A stretch of 64,000 nt of DNA from Chlorokybus atmophyticus (taxonomy: Eukaryota > Streptophyta > Chlorokybophyceae > Chlorokybales > Chlorokybaceae), in the NCBI GenBank assembly GCA_009103225.1, contig RHPI01002438.1, forward strand, positions 1,150,812 through 1,214,811, read 5' to 3'. Under the pieces are notes generated by a model. The model worked only from the letters and a program-made list of their open reading frames with translations, was not told where the DNA came from and did not search any database. Made by a program: the position numbers and the translations under genes. Below, in pieces: positions 40,186-50,389 of the stretch; within the stretch, counting starts at the first letter, position 1, and every line of letters begins with the position of its first letter.

Positions 40186-40346
40186 AACCCCTCTACACTT
40201 AGTTATGGTAGGTGGGAGCTCTTCTCAGCTGCACACGGATGTCTACAACAGCCCACGAGGCTGGCCTCTTTCCTCATCATGGCAATGCGGTTGGGAGCGA
40301 TCTGGAGGGGCACACGACCCTGCTAGGCCCGACATGCCTGACGCGG
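40165..40346 (+). repeat. 185-bp repeat B, copy 2
   Basis: Matches 39295-39482 with about ten differences. The two copies flank the right terminal repeat, so element 3's end may sit within a duplicated or older repeat. Confidence 0.85.
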
Positions 40347-41125
40347 TCACGCGCGCTTAGTCCTGCCACCTGTTGTCCATGTTGTAGGTAGACCATGGAG
40401 TGCTTGTCCAACCAGATGTCTTGACCTAGGTCTGCAGCCGGGAGTTGGGCATCATCTGGCGTGGTCTGTTTAGCTGGGTCGGTGTCGACGGGAGTGAGCG
40501 CTGGCATCTCCTCTGTTGCCGGCGTTGTCGGAGCCGCTCCTGTGATGGTGTCCCGTCCCGAGCGCAATGCAGCTACGGCAAACATGGTGACCTCTTGTGG
40601 TGGTGGTGCCACTGGACTTAGCTCATGTCGGGCACCGGTGGCGTCGTTAGTGGAAAGGTGGGGGTTGCGACTGAGGCCGTCTGCGTCCTGGTTGACCAGG
40701 CCCGCCCGGTGGGTGATCTCAAAGTCGTATTCCTGTAGCAGCAGGGCCCACCTGGCCAACTTGCCCGTAAGGTGCTGGTTGGTCATGAGCCAGCGCAGTG
40801 GTTGGTGGTTGGTGATCAGTAAGAACTGTCTTCCGAATAGAAAGGGTCTGAAGAAGGAAATGGCCCAAACTGCAGCAAGGCATTCACCTTCGTAAATGCT
40901 GTAGTTGGCCTCAGCGCTGTTGTTAATACGGCTGGCGTAGGACACCACCCGTTCCCTTTTATTGTCGTCGAGCTGAACCAATACCGCACCCATGCCGAGC
41001 TTGCTCAAGTCGGTGTGAAGAACAAAGGGTTTGGTGTAGTCTGGTCGCTGCAAAATGGGGGCTGAGGTGAGCCTCTGCTTCAGCTCTTCGAAAGCCCGTT
41101 GCTGGGCCTTGTCATGCGCGAGCAT
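40330..41125 (-). pseudogene. pol: Element 4: RNase H fragment of a gypsy element
   Basis: The minus-strand frame reads FEELKQRLTSAPILQRPDY, KPFVLHTDLSKLGMGAVLVQ, EANYSIYEGECLAAVWAISF and TGKLARWALLLQEYDFEITH, followed by DADGLSRNP. This is the RNase H domain and connection closest in sequence to element 5. RT lies beyond the break at 41125 and is missing; integrase is replaced at about 40345 by repeat B. A fragment of the same broad family as elements 5 and 6. Confidence 0.85.
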
Positions 41126-42131
41126 GTAGTGTCATGTGCATGGTGCCCTCGGGGCTGGCGGCATGGATGGACATTGGGATTTCGGCTCTCGTAGCCATTT
41201 TACAGGGTTTATGTGTTGGGTTTTGGTTGGGAACTCATGTTTGGGTCCTCATGGACGTGAGGGAGGTGTGTTCGAGGCATATCTACAGATACCGAGCTGA
41301 CAGCATATTTGAGTCATTATAGTATCCCGCGCAGCTGTTTTGGAGTTGTGACTTTGAGAAGCCATAACTTACAGTTGGAGTGGCGGTTTGGCCGTGGGTT
41401 GGCGTCAAAAGATGCGTCTTAAAGTGTACTTGAAGAGGATAGGCTTGGATAAGCCTTTCCTAACCGTCTACCGTTACTTATCAACGCCATCATGACTGTT
41501 ACTATGCTGGTTCAGACTGACAGTTAGGGTAGTTGGAGAGTTGGTTGGGCTTGGGCTCAACGGTGGTATATAAGGCTTTGCTAGCTTGTTTCCTAGTTTG
41601 GTTGGATGCAAGTTGGCCTACTGGAGTGCAAGCAACACCTTTGGGAAGAGGTTCTTGGCTGAGCGGATGCTTGTGCACATGCTTGCATGTATGGTGTGTG
41701 TGCACGTGTTCGTTGCTGTGCATGAAGGGGTGTGTGTCACTGTTGCGACTTTGATGCACCGTATGGGCTGCCTTAGCATGTACATTGAGTGAGGATTGAG
41801 TTGGACTGCTCTACACGAGTGAACGGCTGATTGCAAGTCAAGTTGTGGTCATCTTGCCTACCTTTTGCAAGGGGACACGCATCTTTCCCTTGCATCCAAC
41901 CCATCAGCTGAGTTTGCTCGAGGTAGAAGCAAGTTGCAGGCGAGTTCATGCCCACCAGATCTGGAGAGGACTGGCAGTCACGCCCACCCAATCCGCCCTC
42001 GAAGAGAGGAGCGAAAGGAAGGATCACTCCGGTGGAGGAGGGCCTTGCCGAAGAGGTAGAGTTGTCGAGTGACGAAGAGTCCGACATCGAGGACGTGGGT
42101 GGAGAGATGCATGAGATTCAGCTGCAAGCAT
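41126..42131 (+). other. Element 5 leader and probable LTR remnant
   Basis: No protein domain. TATATAAGG at about 41569-41577 could be the element promoter. LTR ends cannot be fixed because no matching copy is present at the other end. Confidence 0.45.
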
Positions 42132-43608
42132 GGATAGCACACCGAAGTTCAGTGGGAGGCCTGGCACGGCGGACCTACGGGACTTCATGGACCGCTTCGA
42201 CTTCGAGATGGTTAAATGGGAGTACCGGGACAAGTCGGGGTGGGACGAGCACAAAGCCTTCAAGATGTTGCCTCTATACCAAGGATGAAGCTCTTGGCAC
42301 GTGGAGAGAGTTCAAGGAGCAGCTGGAGGTGAGGGAGAGGGCGTTGCGGCTCGGCGCACCGGCTGCGTTTGAAGCGGAGTGGAAGAAGGAGCAGCCCGTG
42401 ACTGAGTTCAAGGCGCTCTTGAGGAAGACCTACCCACAATCAACACCGCCAAGGTTTGTGAGCTGAGTTTCTTCAAGCGCAACGTCCGGGAGACGGCGAG
42501 GATGATGTATACGCGCATGCTCAAGCTCTTGACGGACACGGACCACAAGGTGATGACGGATCAGACCGCGGCGGTTGTGTACCTTCAACTAGAGGCGGAC
42601 TTGAGGCTGAAGGTGCAGACCATGTTGACCACTCAGTCCGAGTTCGGCACATACACGCTTGCGGATGTCTTCAAGGTGGCCGAGACGGCAGAAATTCAGC
42701 ATGAGTACCTCAAGAACATTGACCGGCAGCGTCGAGGGTTGAAGTTGCTTGAGGTTTCAGAGGAGAAGAGCTTCCAAGCCCGCGGCGACATCGGCGGCAA
42801 GCAAGGCAACTGGTGGGAAGCCGAAGGAGTTCAAGCACGCCAACAACGCGGTTGTGGAAGGTGTGTCGGATGCGAAATGCTGGTCGTGTGGCGAGGAAGG
42901 CCACATTGCAAGGGATTGTGGGAAAGGCAAAAAGGTGGTGTGCTCTCATTGCAAGAAGGGCGGGCATGTCGATGCCAAGTGTTGGAGTAAGCATCCGGAG
43001 CTGCGCCCACAACAAGGAGGAGCAGTTGGAGCTCACTCGAGTGTGAGAGTGGAGCCATCAATGTCGGAGGTGACAAAGGCATTGGCAGCAATGCAATTGG
43101 AGTATGCATCGTTGAAGAGCATGCTCGAGCGAGGAAAATGGCCCGAGAGAGGAGCGGAGGATAAGCCAAGCAGCTCTGGAGGGTACCTCGCATATAGTGG
43201 AACGAAGGCACTAAGGTGGCAGCGGTTGCGACGACGAGAGCGTCAGCACGCCAAAACGCTGCACCAGCTCCCCCGATTAGGATGGTTGAGGAAGAAGCCG
43301 CGCCCGTCCGCGAGGAGGGCGTGGATCATGATAGGATGCAGGCACCAGCTGCACGCATGCCTATGTCATTCAAGTTGCTGCCAACAACCCCGTTGGAGCA
43401 AGAGAGTTCGCGCTCGGAGGGTGCGAAAGTGCAGCCGACCACTACGGCAACGGCGCAACATGATGTCGGCGTCCGTGGCTGTGGTGAGCACAAGAGAGTG
43501 GAGGAGCTGCTACAAATGTGTGTAAAGCTTCTTGAGGGTGCCAAGATGCTTTCCCAACAGCCCGCAACTCAAGCCAATGAAGAAAACTTGGGGTTGACGG
43601 CGCCGTAA
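42132..43608 (+). pseudogene. gag: Element 5 gag, frameshifted
   Basis: Gag probably starts at the ATG at 42132 (MDSTPKFSGRPGTADLRDFM). The frame changes near 42285 (YTKDEALGTWREFKEQLEVR) and near 42452 (FFKRNVRETARMMYTRMLKL, FGTYTLADVFKVAETAEI). The nucleocapsid part, open from 42749, has knuckles CWSCGEEGHIARDC and CSHCKKGGHVDAKC. A third segment ends at 43608 before the protease frame. It would package element RNA; the frameshifts prevent this as read. Confidence 0.85.
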
Positions 43609-43650
43609 GAGAGCGTTGCGGCGGAGCTAGTCGGGCAGCCGCTTGTTCAC

Positions 43651-45633
43651 TTGAAGGACCTTGGAGTCAGCAAGGAACACGTGGTGGAGCTGTTGCAAAG
43701 TGCTCTAGACACTACAAGGACTGCCTCCACAAAGTCTCATGATCATGTGAGCAAGTCTCATGAAGATATGGTGGCGCAAACAGGCCATATGGCTGCGCGC
43801 ACGGAGCTGGCGGCGTCGGAGGGGTCGGCGTCGGCGTCGAGCTCTCTCACTCAGCTTGGAGACAAGCTAGAGGAAGGTGTGGGGAGTGTAGGAGGGATGT
43901 TGGCACAGCTTCCCGCCACTCGGCCGGCCTTGAGGGAAAAGGTATCGCCAAATGTGGCGATGGTGGACAACCAAGGGGGGCACATCAGCCTAGATGGCTT
44001 CGTGCCGGATGTTGTCTTGGTGGATACGGGTGCCCAACCTGTCATTTTGGGTGCTAGAGCTGTCAAAGGGATGGGACTCAGCCCCAAGGAGTGGGAGCCA
44101 TGCCCGGTCATGATCAATACCTCGGCGGGAACCGTAGAGGCCGTGTGCGGCATAACGGTGCAGCCGGTGGACATATGCTTGACTGCGTTGGGAGGTGCTA
44201 CCGCGACCTTCAAGGTTCGATGCCTCATCACGGATGCAAAGGGGTATGATGTGGTGCTCGGACAAGACTTCTTGTTCCCCGTCGGCGGCGGCGCTGACAA
44301 TTCGATCGAACAAGGGTCCTTTCGGCCGCATTGGCGTGTGGGAGGAGGTGAGAAGGCCTACTTTCCGCTGAGCATCACGCAAGGGGGTGTTGAGAGGTCT
44401 CCAACATCCGCATCTGCTGTTTGGGCGTGCTTGAGTCGCTGTTCAGTCAAGGGATGGCTTGGTGACAGCACCGACATGTACTATGACCATGTGGAGGAGG
44501 GGGAGAGTGTCTCCACGCACATAGAGGAGGGGAGACCTCCGGAGCTGGTCTATATGGCTCAAACTCAGTCGCAAGAGCTGGAAATGGCTGCACAACACCG
44601 TGCTCAGCGGCAACAAGAGGCTCAAGACAAGGTTAGCCAAGCATGGATGAAGGATGTGATGGCATTGGAGCCGCCGTTGCTGCCCGAGGGTGTGAGAGCT
44701 GTTCATCCGCCTATCAACTACAACACCATCGAGTGGAAGGTGCCCGAAAATGGTGTCGTGATGGTGGAGCTGTTTGATGGCATTGCAAGTGGGCTTGCGG
44801 CCGCGTTGAATGCTGGCATCAAGGTGCGGCGCTACATCTATGTGGACCCTTCGCCAATGGCACAACAAGGTGCACAACATCATGTGAGGATTTTGTTGAA
44901 GAAGTATCCAGATCTGCTACATGAGGGTGCGGTGAAGGGCTTTCAAAGCACATGGCCGCAAGACATTTGCTTGGTGGGGCCACATCATCTCGCGGCAATC
45001 GGCCATGTGGATTTGCTTGTAGCGGGGTGGGAATGCCAAGGGCATTCACGGGCTGGTCATGGCAAGGGATTGATGGATACGCGCTCGTCATTGTTTTGGG
45101 AGTTGGTGCGCGTCATCAACATGATTCAGCAAGGCCAAGAGCAGCCCATGGCGTACATCATTGAGAACGTACCAGCTGAAGACGACAAGCGCAAGCGCAA
45201 GCGAGAGGACTATCAGCTGGTGAGACATGTGCTAGGTCATGAGCTGGTCATGGATGCCGCACGGCATGGTTCGCGCGCGCATCCGCTGCGTGTGAAGTGG
45301 ACAAACCTCGCGCCGGTTGAGTTGCTTCGCACGGTGCAGCAAGAGTACTCTAGACCGCAAGGTTTGACAGTCAAGCAAGTGCTGGAGCATGGGCGCACAG
45401 CGCAACAGGTCAGCAAGGCTGATCGGCCGCCTCAGGAGGTGGTGAACCAGGTTGGCCACGACATGGCGGCGTTGCCGACATTGGTAACATACCCATGCTC
45501 TTATGCATTCCGCAAGGGAGGGCCAGGGCTGGTGTGGGACTCGCGAAACATCAGGTTGGAAGAGCCAACAGCTGGTGAGCGCGAGCGTGCGATGGGGTTC
45601 TTGTTCTTGGTGCAACAGCGGCGCCAGGACTGA
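43651..45633 (+). CDS. Element 5 protease plus C5-cytosine DNA methyltransferase
   Basis: 660 open codons. The retropepsin-like site is DVVLVDTGAQPVILG (about residue 120), and GYDVVLGQDF is a typical protease segment. From about residue 370 a C5-MTase follows: motif I MVELFDGIASGLAAALNAG (SAM binding), VDPSPMAQ (motif II region), motif IV VDLLVAGWECQGHSRAG with the candidate catalytic Cys, motif VI YIIENVP, motif VIII-like HPLRVKWTNL, and GERERAMGF near the end. The conserved end, GQAMDQNSM (motif X-like), lies in another frame just downstream (45651-45735), so one indel near 45600 causes the stop at 45631. The usual Pro-Cys of motif IV is Glu-Cys. The reaction would be methyl transfer from SAM to cytosine C5 in DNA; activity is inferred. 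Composition and lineage resemble DNMT3-like more than bacterial enzymes, but this is impression only. Confidence 0.9.
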   Translation: MKDLGVSKEHVVELLQSALDTTRTASTKSHDHVSKSHEDMVAQTGHMAARTELAASEGSASASSSLTQLGDKLEEGVGSVGGMLAQLPATRPALREKVSPNVAMVDNQGGHISLDGFVPDVVLVDTGAQPVILGARAVKGMGLSPKEWEPCPVMINTSAGTVEAVCGITVQPVDICLTALGGATATFKVRCLITDAKGYDVVLGQDFLFPVGGGADNSIEQGSFRPHWRVGGGEKAYFPLSITQGGVERSPTSASAVWACLSRCSVKGWLGDSTDMYYDHVEEGESVSTHIEEGRPPELVYMAQTQSQELEMAAQHRAQRQQEAQDKVSQAWMKDVMALEPPLLPEGVRAVHPPINYNTIEWKVPENGVVMVELFDGIASGLAAALNAGIKVRRYIYVDPSPMAQQGAQHHVRILLKKYPDLLHEGAVKGFQSTWPQDICLVGPHHLAAIGHVDLLVAGWECQGHSRAGHGKGLMDTRSSLFWELVRVINMIQQGQEQPMAYIIENVPAEDDKRKRKREDYQLVRHVLGHELVMDAARHGSRAHPLRVKWTNLAPVELLRTVQQEYSRPQGLTVKQVLEHGRTAQQVSKADRPPQEVVNQVGHDMAALPTLVTYPCSYAFRKGGPGLVWDSRNIRLEEPTAGERERAMGFLFLVQQRRQD

Positions 45634-46853
45634 GTGAACAACAGCGCCGAGTGCTATTAGGACAAGCCATGGACCAGAATAGCATGGTGGGGCTTATGGT
45701 TGTCTGCATGGCGGCACAAGAGTTGGTGGCAAGCATCATGCCGATGCGACAGCAAGCGCGTCGGGAGCCTGCGCCTCTGTCGAGGGGGCGGGAGCATGAT
45801 GTACAGCATGAGGAGAGTAAGGGGGTGTCTTTTTCGCCTGTGACAGCTGCAAGTGGCAAGAAAGCGGCTGTGGATGGTGCCTTGAAGCAGGAGAAGGGCA
45901 CCGACCAGACCATGGAGTGGTGTATAGGCGAGCATGTGACACCACATGAGCGTGAGTGGCTTGAGGCATTGATGGCGCGCAAGCGTGACTGCTTCGCCTA
46001 CTCTACCAAAAAGTTGGGAGTCTGCAACTTCTACACAATGGACATTGAGTTGACCTCTCCTGAGCCCATCTTTCGTCGGCAGGATCGGCTGAGCAAGGTG
46101 GAGAAGGAGTTTGTGGCAGAGAAGTGTGCGGACTTGTTGGAGGCCGGACACATCGAGGAGTCAACCTCGGACTTCGCGGCGGCGACAGTGTTGCCGTTGA
46201 AGAAGGATGCACAGGGAAACTGGACCTCAAGGAGGATGTGTGGTGACTATAGGCCATTGAATGAGAAGACTCAGGCTGATCGGTACCCTATGCCTATCCC
46301 TGAGGCCATCTTTGATGACATCGGTGGTGCAAAGGTGTTTTCCATCGTGGACTTGAGGCAGGGTTTCAACCAAATAGCCATCAAGCCAGAGAACCGTGGC
46401 AAGACAGCGTTTTGGGGAGTGGATCAGCTCTACCAATGGAAGGTTATGCCTTTCGGCTTGAAGAATGCACCTGTCAAGTTCCAGCGTGTGATGGACCGTG
46501 TGCTTCGTGGTCTACCCTTTGCACGGTGCTACATCGATGACATATTGGTGTTTAGCCACACGATGGATGAGCATCTTGTACACTCGGAGCGCGTGTTTGA
46601 GCGCGTGCGCGAGAGCGGCATGAGGTGTCATCTGGAGAAGTGCTTGTTCGGAGCTGATCACATCCCTTATCTCGGCCATGAGATAGTGCCAGATGGCGTC
46701 CGTGTGCAGCAAGCAAAGGTGGATGCCTTGGTGCAAGTGCCTGCACCGACAGACATTAGCCGACTACGGGCGTTTCTCGGCTTGGCGAACTACTATTGGA
46801 GGTACGTGGAGGGGTATAGCAAGGTTGCAAAGCCCTTGAATGTGAGTTGTTGA
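45603..46853 (+). pseudogene. pol: Element 5 methyltransferase end and reverse transcriptase
   Basis: The frame opens as LGATAAPGLSEQQRRVLLGQ then AMDQNSMVGLM, completing the methyltransferase. RT follows: STSDFAAATVLPLKKDAQG, MCGDYRPLNEKTQADRYPMP, FSIVDLRQGFNQIAIKPENR, MPFGLKNAPVKFQRVMDRVL and the catalytic CYIDDILVFS. Thumb: RAFLGLANYYWRYV. The frame is lost at 46853 after KPLN by a small deletion before ELLKKDKAW. Confidence 0.92.
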
Positions 46854-46929
46854 AGAAGGACAAGGCCTGGGGGAGGGGGGTGCTGGTTGGAGGAGTGCCA
46901 ACGTGCCTTTTAGCTTCTCAAGGAGAAGC

Positions 46930-48420
46930 TATGCACCGCGCCGGTGTTGAGACGGGCGGACTACAACCGTCCCTTCATCCTACACACGGATTGGAGCCGG
47001 TTGGGCATTGGGGCCGTGTTGTGTCAACATGACGACAACGGGAAGGAGTACGTGGTCGCATACGGCAGCCGAAGGAACAACAACGCTGAGGCGAACTACA
47101 GCTCCTACGAGGGGGAGTGTTTGGCAATAGTTTGGGCCATCGTTCACTTCAGACCGTTCCTCTATGGCCGTCCCTTCACACTTATCACCGACCATTAGCC
47201 CTTGAAGTGGTTGATGATCAATGACAAGCTCACAGGGAAGCATGCCAGGTGGGCGCTCATACTGCAGGAGTATGAGTTTGAGATTGAACACCGAGCTGGT
47301 GTTGACAACATGGACGCGGATGGGCTGAGTAGGAACCCAAACCCTTCATCGTTGGATGAGAGTGAGGCGAGGCATGACTATGGCATGCTCGTGGCTGGGT
47401 TTTTGGCCTACCGTGTGGCCTCTTTGCTGGTGTTGGCGGGTTCGGTGGAAGCATGCGCATCTACGCGCGCAAACGCAGCTGGAGAGAGCGACAACGATGG
47501 TGCGATGCCGCCTTTGGAGGCTGCACCAGCCCCAACGGTCAATGACATTGAAGGGGAGGAAGCCGAGGCTTCAAAGGACATTGGGAGGGATGAGCAAATG
47601 CTTGCTCACCTCAAGACCGGGCTGTTTCAAGCTGGTTGCAGCACGGCGACGCGAGATCGCGTGTGGCAACGCGCGCAACGCTATTGGTGAGAGGGAGACC
47701 ACCTTGTGCGCTTGATGCCGGATGGTGGTGTGAGGATTGTGCCTCAACCACATGAGAGGAAGCCACTTGTGGAGCTGCTCCATGAGAAGATGGGCCACTT
47801 TGGTGTCAAGAGGACATTTGGGCTCGTGCAATTAGCATATTGGTGGGCTGGCATGCAGTCTACCGTGGCAGGAGTTGTTGCAAGTTGTGTGGAGTGCAAC
47901 AGGGTGAAGGCAAGCTTCAATACCAAGCACCCACAACTGCACCCTCTGCCTATCCAAGGACTATTCTATCGGTGGAGCCTAGATCTGGCCGGAGATCCAC
48001 CATTCAGCAAGAGAGGCAACCGCTATGTGCTCGTGATGATATAGCATTTTTCAAAGTGGGTCGAGGTCGTGGCGCTGCCATCGAAGGAGAGCAAGCTTGT
48101 AGCTGAAGCTTTCCTTGACCAAGTACTGAGCAGATTCGGTGCTTGTGCTGAGGTTCTCACTGACGAAGGCACCGAGTTTCGTGGCCAGTTTGACTTGTTC
48201 GCGCAAGCCGTCATCGACCATCGAAAGACTTCCCGTGACCATCCTCAAGCCGATGGGCTTGCTGAGAGAATGGTACAGGTGGTGAAGAAGGGGCTTCGCA
48301 AGTACTGTCTCAACCACAACAAGAGAGACTGGGACTTGGCGTTGCCATGGCTGGCAATGGGCTATCGCATGACGCGGCAGGCTGCGTTGAGCTCATACAG
48401 CCCTTATTTTTGTTGTATGG
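46930..48420 (+). pseudogene. pol: Element 5 RNase H and integrase core, with stops
   Basis: RNase H: RADYNRPFILHTDWSRLGIG, EANYSSYEGECLAIVWAIVH, then a TAG after LITDH (47198). The frame continues FEIEHRAGVDNMDADGLSRN, stops at 47688 and resumes LVRLMPDGGV. Integrase HHCC finger: HEKMGHFGVKRT...CVEC. Core: YRWSLDLAGD, a stop after VLVMI (48042), VLTDEGTEFRGQF and HPQADGLAERMVQV, giving the D-D-E triad. A frameshift near 48400 passes into the next segment. Confidence 0.9.
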
Positions 48421-49186
48421 GAGAGAGCCTATACTGCCAACATCAATCCGGAGACAGGCTGAACAGGAGCTTGACTTGGAGGATCCCACTGTGTGGGAGA
48501 AGGAGATGGCGAAGCGTGCGGAGCTGTTTCGGCGTGTGATGCCAATCGCACTTGACAACTTGCAAGTGGAGCAACACAGCGACACGTTGCGCTATGCCAG
48601 GGTGAGGAGTGGCTTCTACAAGCCAAGACTGCAGAAGTTTCAGCTAGGTGACTTTGTCTACCTGCAGAGAAAGACCGAGGACACGCTGGATACGAGTGCG
48701 AGTCGCACCATCCTTCGTGTGAAGAAGCTCCTCAACAACGGTGTGTTGTTATTGGAGGGAGCTGATGCCAGGACCACCAAGGATCACATGAAGAGCTGCG
48801 CTCCTTGCCATCTGCTAAACGTGGATGACAGTGTGGATCCGGCTCCGGCAATACCAGATGTGGGTCACCGTTGTGAACGGTGTGGCCGAGCAGAGGGCTG
48901 GGAAACCATGCTTCTATGCGACAGGTGTGTTGCCGGTTGGCACATGGAGTGCCTTCATCCACCACTTAAGGAGATCCCTGATGGAGCATGGTACTGTCCG
49001 GCGTGTACGAGAGAACTACGCGATGAGCGTGTGAGTCAGCTGAAGGCGCACGAGGGCGTTGGCGATCAGCTGCAGGGGGTGGTGACACGCATCATTCAAT
49101 ATGTGTGTCTACCATGTGATGAGAGGCAGTGCATGAGACAGCATGACATGGTCTCATGGTGTACAGTAGCATGCGGACATGCATGA
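48347..49186 (+). CDS. Element 5 integrase C-terminus with PHD finger
   Basis: The open frame carries the integrase end (YGREPILPTSIRRQAEQELD, then FQLGDFVYLQRKTEDTL and a GPY/F-like RVKKLLNNGVLLLEGADART) and, at about 48859-49020, a C4HC3 PHD finger: CERCGRAEGWETMLLCDRC, GWHMEC, PPLKEIPDGAWYCPAC. All eight zinc ligands and the conserved Trp before the last pair are present. PHD fingers usually read the histone H3 tail, often its methylation state, so this probably steers integration to particular chromatin, as chromodomains do in chromoviruses. The zinc-site match is seen; the targeting role is inference. Confidence 0.9.
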   Translation: MAGNGLSHDAAGCVELIQPLFLLYGREPILPTSIRRQAEQELDLEDPTVWEKEMAKRAELFRRVMPIALDNLQVEQHSDTLRYARVRSGFYKPRLQKFQLGDFVYLQRKTEDTLDTSASRTILRVKKLLNNGVLLLEGADARTTKDHMKSCAPCHLLNVDDSVDPAPAIPDVGHRCERCGRAEGWETMLLCDRCVAGWHMECLHPPLKEIPDGAWYCPACTRELRDERVSQLKAHEGVGDQLQGVVTRIIQYVCLPCDERQCMRQHDMVSWCTVACGHA

Positions 49187-49214
49187 CAAGGTGGTTTACG
49201 ACGAGTTCGAGCCA

Positions 49215-50085
49215 CGATGAGGGAAGGCATGACAGCCTCCTTCCACCTCCACTCTGTCTCCTTGAGAAGTTCGTTGAGGGGGCGCGCCACTTTGGCAAAG
49301 TCTTGTACGAACATCCTGTAGTAGTTGGCGAGGCCAAAGAAGGCACGCAGTCTAGTCAGGTTCGCCGGGGCTGGGGTAGATGCCAAAGCCTCCACCTCGG
49401 CCTGCTGAACGTACACGCCGTTGGGCATGACCATGTGGCCGAGGTAGGGGACCTTGTGGGTAAAGAAAGTGCACTTGTCGGGTTGCACAGTCATCCCTAC
49501 TGTCTGAACTCTCTTTCGCACCTCCTCGATGTGGAGGAGATGCTCCTCCGCCATGTGACTGATGATTAGAATGTCGTCGATGTAGCACCGCACGAAGGAG
49601 CATCCCTTCAACGCCTTGTCCATCACGCGCTGGAACTTTGCTGGCGCGTGCTTCAGTCCGAAAGGCATGACCTTCCAGTGGTAGAGCTGTCGGTTGCTCT
49701 AGATTGCCGTCTTGTGCTTGTCTGCGAGCTTGATCTCGATCTGGTTGTACCCCTGCCTCATGTCCAAAATGCTGAACACGGTGCACGAGCCGACGTCGTC
49801 AAAGATGGCGTCCGCGGTTGGCATTAGGTACCGGTCCTGCTTGGTGTTGTTGTTGAGTGGGCGATAGTCCCCACACATACGCCATTTTGTCCAGTTGCCC
49901 TCCGAGTCCTTCTTAAGGGGTATGATTGTGGCGGCGGCAAAGTCTGACGTGAACTCCTTGATGAGTCCCGCCTCCAGCAATGCCTTGCATCGCTGCTCCA
50001 CCAAATCTTCCTCCAACTTGGACAGCTTGTACTGCCTTCTAAACACCGAATCTTTGTTGACGAGGTCGATGTCCATTTGGTACAC
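49215..50085 (-). pseudogene. pol: Element 6 reverse transcriptase, truncated
   Basis: STSDFAAATIIPLKKDSEG-like start (FTSDFAAATIIPLKKDSEGN), MCGDYRPLNNNTKQDRYLMP, FSILDMRQGYNQIEIKLADK, one TAG near 49699, MPFGLKHAPAKFQRVMDKAL, catalytic CYIDDILIIS, thumb RAFFGLANYYRMFVQDF. The sequence breaks at about 49215 after KPL..ELLKETEWRWKEA; RNase H and integrase are absent. Confidence 0.9.
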
Positions 50086-50389
50086 TTAGCGCTTGACGAA
50101 TCCCTTGATGTTGAAGCTGAGCTGAGCTCTCCACCTGTTGAGGAGAGCCTCCAACTGCTCCTTCACGGGCCTTGTAGCCAAGGGTCCCATGGCATGATCC
50201 CATGACGTGGCTGTCGCCTGCACCGGGATATCCTCCACTGTGACTGCAGCCTGCTCTTCCATGTGAGCGATCTCCAGGGCGGTGTGGGCCACGACAGCAT
50301 CGGAGCGATTGACCCACCCCCAGACAGGTGCTTGAGATCCTTGAGAGACACCTGTCGGTCTTGAATGGCAAAGCACATCTCCAGCATTC

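Larger units (their letters stand above)
41126..49190 (+). mobile_element. Element 5: gypsy element with DNA methyltransferase and PHD finger
   Basis: Order on the plus strand: possible LTR/leader with TATATAAGG near 41570, gag with two zinc knuckles, protease, C5-cytosine methyltransferase, RT, RNase H, integrase, PHD finger. I find no second LTR; after the PHD finger the sequence meets element 6 in opposite orientation, so the 3' end is lost. Several frameshifts and stops in gag, RT/RNase H and integrase make it non-functional as read, but protease plus most of the methyltransferase is one open frame of 660 codons. Confidence 0.92.

Noticed and set aside
43651-45633. Bacterial restriction-modification MTase contamination
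   Set aside because: The MTase is in one frame with a retroviral-type protease and followed by RT, and a relative occurs in the same place in element 6.
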